From CAZUSO01 sp964622775 (lineage in GTDB: Bacteria > Bacteroidota > Bacteroidia > Chitinophagales > Chitinophagaceae), in assembly GCA_964622775.1 (NCBI GenBank), contig CAZUSO010000091.1, positions 1-8,802 on the forward strand: a DNA stretch of 8,802 bases, given 5' to 3'. This document shows positions 6,453 through 8,802 of the stretch, piece after piece. The notes beneath the pieces were generated by a model that saw only the letters and a list, made by a program, of their open reading frames with translations, was not told where the DNA came from and made no database searches. Position numbers and translations under genes: made by a program. Each line of letters opens with the position of its first letter. Position 1 is the first letter of the stretch.

Positions 6453-6593
6453 AGGAAATAACGCCAGTAAATGTGTTAGTCCCGAAGGGACGTAATATCA
6501 ATAACCCCGGGTATAGCCCTTTCCTGGTTAATGGATTTTCAATTTCTTCTATCGACGTAATATCAATGACCCCGGGTATAGCCTGAGGTGTTG
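6441..6593. repeat. Long palindromic intergenic repeat, copy B with internal duplication
   Basis: This is the second copy of the element at 188-303. It shows ACCCACCACC at the left, the perfect hairpin GTCCC-GAA-GGGAC (6479-6491), then GTAATATCAATAACCCCGGG. The outer arms CACCACCACAGG (6443-6454) and CCTGAGGTGTTG (6582-6593) are complementary with two mismatches. Here the core GACGTAATATC...GGGTATAGCC occurs twice, at 6489-6518 and 6554-6583, differing at one base in 30 and spaced 65 bases apart. It lies in the spacer between rsgA and wcaJ. No reading frame of interest crosses it. Confidence 0.75.
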
Positions 6594-6677
6594 CCACAAC
6601 GGCGGAATCCGTCTCATCGCCATTACATAAAAAAATAAAACTACAAAGTAAAATGAAAACCATATCTAAAAAACACC

Positions 6678-6685
6678 TACCTTTG
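6678..6685 (+). promoter_or_regulatory. Bacteroidota-type -7 promoter element for the polysaccharide gene
   Basis: TACCTTTG is a complete match to TAnnTTTG. It ends 11 bases before the ATG at 6697 and 29 bases before the in-frame ATG at 6715. The short distance to the first ATG would leave a leader of only about five bases, so the second ATG may be the true start. No -33 box is clear in the A-rich sequence upstream. Confidence 0.6.
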
Positions 6686-6696
6686 TCATCCGAATT

Positions 6697-8163
6697 ATGG
6701 AAGCTTATCATAAAATGCCTTACCTGTCGCAACAAACCTTTACCGATAAGAAGCCGATGCCACACAGGTCATATATGCTTTCGCACCGGATTAATAAATC
6801 GCTGATAGCATTAGACTTACTAAGCCTTAACCTGCTGTCTGTCTGGTTTGTGCAAAAACTCCTTACGGATTCTCCTGTGCTTTTTGCCATTATGGCTTTA
6901 CAGACTATATCCTGGGTGGTTATTACCGTGTATATGAATTATTACCGAAGCTTTTACAGCAGGGAATCGGTACAGATCTACCTGCATACTTCAAAAGCTA
7001 TTGTTTACTTTTCCTTATTGTCTTATATCCTGTTTTTTGCGGTTTTCAATATCCGTATAGAAGCGGCCAGGGACGAAAGCATTTTTCAGGTATCTGTATA
7101 TCTCGGTTCCTTTGCCTTGTATCTGTATGTCAGCCGGCTCTTGCTGCTGGCTTACCGCCGTACACAACGTGGTGTCCGCGATCTGACTTCCAGGATTATC
7201 TTTATCGGTTGCTCGGACTCGCTGGCGCATGTGATGGAGGATATGACGAGGGGAAGAATAAAAGAATATCGTGCTGCCGGTTATTATGCCCCCGAGCCTT
7301 ATACCGCACCCAGTATTCCGTATCTCGGCGATTATAATGCCCTGGAGGATTTGCAGGACGATGGACGTTATATTGCACATGAGATCTTAGTCTGCCTTAC
7401 GGCCATGCAGGAAGACGACAGGGTGAAGGACTTTGTCAGCCGGGCGGAAAACCTGATGCTGCGGGTAAATTACCTGCCTGCCTATTACGAGATCAGCCGC
7501 CCGGTAGTCATGAAGCAGATAGGCAGGTTCCCGGTACTGACCCTCCGGGAGGAACCCTTAGGCATCGAGTGGAATGCCATCATTAAGAATATCTTCGATA
7601 TTGCCTTTGCCTTGGTGGTTTTCTTCGGGGTCTTGATTTGGCTGATTCCGATCATAGCCATCCTGATTCGTTTAGAGTCTCGCGGCCCGGTATTTTTTAT
7701 CCAGAAACGCTCCGGCCATGGGAACTTCGTATTTAACTGTATTAAGTTCCGGACCATGCGGGTCAATGACGAGGCGAACAGCAGGCAGGCTACCAAAGGG
7801 GACCGCCGCATTACCCGTGTGGGCGCTTTTTTAAGAAAGACCAGCATTGATGAGCTGCCGCAGTTTATTAATGTGCTGAAAGGGGAGATGTCCGTGGTAG
7901 GGCCACGCCCGCACATGCTGTCCCAAACCGAAGATTTCTCAAAGATCATTGATAATTATATGGTGCGCCATTTTATCAAGCCCGGCGTTACCGGCTGGGC
8001 CCAGGTTACCGGTTACCGCGGAGAGATCCATACGGAATCGGATATCCGGAACCGGGTGGCCGCCGATATCTGGTATATGGAGAACTGGTCTTTTATCTTA
8101 GACCTGAAGATCATTTTTTTAACGGTATGGAAAGCCTTTACCGGCGACAGTAAGGCGTATTGA
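6697..8163 (+). CDS. wcaJ: Undecaprenyl-phosphate sugar phosphotransferase (WcaJ-like polyprenyl glycosylphosphotransferase)
   Basis: This inner-membrane enzyme would transfer a sugar 1-phosphate, probably glucose 1-phosphate, from a UDP-sugar to undecaprenyl phosphate, the first step in building a capsule or exopolysaccharide repeat unit. The 488 residues begin with four membrane segments (about 30-140). A soluble Rossmann-like middle domain follows, starting IIFIGCSDSLAHVME (about 168-285). Next is a fifth hydrophobic segment (about 295-325) and the C-terminal catalytic domain: KRSGHGNFVFNCIKFRTM (KFRTM at 350-354), SIDELPQ with the Asp385-Glu386 pair, GPRP (402-405), KPGVTGWAQVTGYRGE, and a WYMENWS tail. 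The domain layout fits the WcaJ/EPS_sugtrans group. Glucose rather than galactose specificity is inference. The ATG at 6715 (482 residues) is an equally good start given the promoter at 6678-6685. An export lipoprotein gene follows after 454 bases. Confidence 0.93.
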   Translation: MEAYHKMPYLSQQTFTDKKPMPHRSYMLSHRINKSLIALDLLSLNLLSVWFVQKLLTDSPVLFAIMALQTISWVVITVYMNYYRSFYSRESVQIYLHTSKAIVYFSLLSYILFFAVFNIRIEAARDESIFQVSVYLGSFALYLYVSRLLLLAYRRTQRGVRDLTSRIIFIGCSDSLAHVMEDMTRGRIKEYRAAGYYAPEPYTAPSIPYLGDYNALEDLQDDGRYIAHEILVCLTAMQEDDRVKDFVSRAENLMLRVNYLPAYYEISRPVVMKQIGRFPVLTLREEPLGIEWNAIIKNIFDIAFALVVFFGVLIWLIPIIAILIRLESRGPVFFIQKRSGHGNFVFNCIKFRTMRVNDEANSRQATKGDRRITRVGAFLRKTSIDELPQFINVLKGEMSVVGPRPHMLSQTEDFSKIIDNYMVRHFIKPGVTGWAQVTGYRGEIHTESDIRNRVAADIWYMENWSFILDLKIIFLTVWKAFTGDSKAY

Positions 8164-8460
8164 TTGCAGGGAATGAGCGCCTGCCCCCAAGGCCTGCCTT
8201 CATTCCGACCGGAATAAAATTTACGAAACGCATGCAGTAAGTTTTATGGAGCGGAGGAATCTCCCGACCGGGAGACAAAGGGTTAAGAGATTTTACTCCG
8301 CAAGAGGAAAGTTCCTTCATGCGAAAATCCTGATCGTATTGCTGCGCAATCCGGGATTTTCTTTTCGGAATGATGGTAAATATGGGACGGACGGAATGAT
8401 GGAGGTATAACTTTTGCCGTCATTCCGACATTCCGAAAAATTAACGCTTATTTTTTATGA
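8164..8460. repeat. Spacer filled with nested inverted repeats
   Basis: No gene is visible, but palindromes cover most of the stretch. ATTCCG-AC-CGGAAT lies at 8202-8215. A cruciform at 8251-8301 pairs GCGGAG with CTCCGC and ATCTC with GAGAT, and encloses the perfect CTCCCG-AC-CGGGAG (8261-8274). A further stem is at 8323-8361. TTTTCGGAATG (8362-8372) is exactly complementary to CATTCCGAAAA (8429-8439), and within that pair CGGAATGA (8392-8399) matches TCATTCCG (8420-8427). The shared CGGAATGA word links this block to position 41 at the left end of the window. Confidence 0.65.
8323..8365 (+). terminator. Possible terminator after wcaJ
   Basis: GAAAATCC (8323-8330) pairs perfectly with GGATTTTC (8354-8361), enclosing a second perfect stem ATTGC-TGC-GCAAT (8338-8350). 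The 3' side runs into TTTTCTTTTC, a moderate T-rich tail. It could stop transcription 160 bases after wcaJ. The internal loop is asymmetric and the surrounding region is all palindromic repeat, so this is a weak call. Confidence 0.35.
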
Positions 8461-8510
8461 ATCACGCATCTCTAAAGATGAAATACTTATCTTCGCGCCG
8501 GATTTTTAAT

Positions 8511-8613
8511 AGTGAACAATTGACAATGAACAATGAAGTGTGGAGCCATGAAAATGGATGCCTGAGCATGAGACCAAAGCATTTATAATTCATAATTAAT
8601 AATTCATAATTAC
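8511..8613. repeat. Short AT-rich direct repeats ahead of the export gene
   Basis: GAACAATTGACAATGAACAA and what follows (8514-8537) is built from iterations of the word ACAAT. Further on, TAATTCATAATTA occurs twice as a perfect 13-base direct repeat (8586-8598 and 8600-8612), ending six bases before the export gene's ATG. From memory, both word types are common filler repeats in Bacteroidota spacers. Their position right at the start codon means they form the translation leader, an A/T-rich unstructured one with no Shine-Dalgarno sequence. Confidence 0.6.
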
Positions 8614-8617
8614 CTTT

Positions 8618-8802
8618 ATGATAAAACCCATACGATACCGCAGCAGCCTTATTGGCCTGGCGCTCGGTATTATACTGTTCAGCTTCAGCTCCTGTAGCTA
8701 TAAGAATATCCCTTATTTTACCAATGTGCCGGATAGTGCGGTATATCAGCAGGCTATGGTGCATAGCGGTACGCCCTACAGCCCCCTTATTATCCGGCCG
8801 GA
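8618..8802 (+). CDS. Polysaccharide export lipoprotein (Wza/BexD-like), N-terminal part only
   Basis: The frame starts at ATG 8618 and is still open when the window ends, giving 61 codons and 2 bases. The product opens with a basic stretch, a hydrophobic core (LIGLALGIILFSF) and the lipobox-like SFSSC, with Cys26 as the probable lipidated residue. No Asp follows the Cys, as expected for an outer-membrane lipoprotein. The next segment SYKNIPYFTNVPDS is typical of the mature N-terminus of Bacteroidota polysaccharide export proteins, which form the outer-membrane channel for capsule or exopolysaccharide. The diagnostic poly-export and SLBB domains lie outside the window, so the call rests on the lipobox, this short segment and the preceding wcaJ-like gene. 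Confidence 0.72.
   Translation, partial: MIKPIRYRSSLIGLALGIILFSFSSCSYKNIPYFTNVPDSAVYQQAMVHSGTPYSPLIIRP

Noticed and set aside
6273..6461. Small + strand frame just after rsgA
   Set aside because: It overlaps the rsgA stop region and then translates C/G-rich fold-back repeat sequence; nothing in it looks like protein.
7485..7949. 154-codon minus-strand frame inside the phosphotransferase gene
   Set aside because: It is antisense to the most conserved catalytic region of the real gene and has no recognisable motif.
8462..8764. Minus-strand 100-codon frame at the right end
   Set aside because: It is antisense to the start of the export lipoprotein gene and translates AT-rich direct repeats.

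Overview
The window reads as chromosomal DNA of a member of the Bacteroidota, most likely a chitinophagaceae- or sphingobacteria-like bacterium. Four things support this. The IspG is the long three-domain form. A GldF gliding/secretion permease is present. Promoter-like TAnnTTTG boxes sit a few bases upstream of several start codons, which lack convincing Shine-Dalgarno sequences. The spacers are packed with dispersed palindromic repeats of the kind common in this phylum. A run of exactly 100 N (4159-4258) marks an assembly gap, so this is a draft scaffold. The assignment to a family is inference; no rRNA gene is present.

All recognisable genes are on the + strand. From the left: a repeat-bearing spacer (1-432); ispG (433-2439), an essential enzyme of the MEP isoprenoid pathway; a small stand-alone SET-domain methyltransferase (2614-3000); a secreted outer-membrane beta-barrel protein with a charged helical N-terminus (3183-3914); and a 700-base gene-free stretch (3915-4613) holding a hairpin, tandem GCAATGACG-type repeats interrupted by the gap, another dispersed repeat and an intrinsic terminator. 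Then come gldF (4614-5345) and, 7 bases later, rsgA (5353-6276), which look co-transcribed. A second repeat-filled spacer (6277-6696) contains a diverged copy of the palindromic element seen upstream of ispG. After it lies a wcaJ-like undecaprenyl-phosphate sugar phosphotransferase (6697-8163), a third repeat-filled spacer (8164-8617), and the first 61 codons of a Wza-type polysaccharide export lipoprotein, cut by the window end.

The last two genes open an exopolysaccharide or capsule locus: the phosphotransferase would load the first sugar on undecaprenyl phosphate and the export lipoprotein would form the outer-membrane exit. The other genes are housekeeping or unrelated neighbours (isoprenoid synthesis, ribosome assembly GTPase, gliding/secretion permease). 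I see no phage, transposase, CRISPR array, toxin-antitoxin or defence genes, and no convincing new multi-gene system. The most unusual content is non-coding: several families of nested inverted repeats confined to the spacers, including a roughly 115-150 base palindromic element present in two diverged copies.
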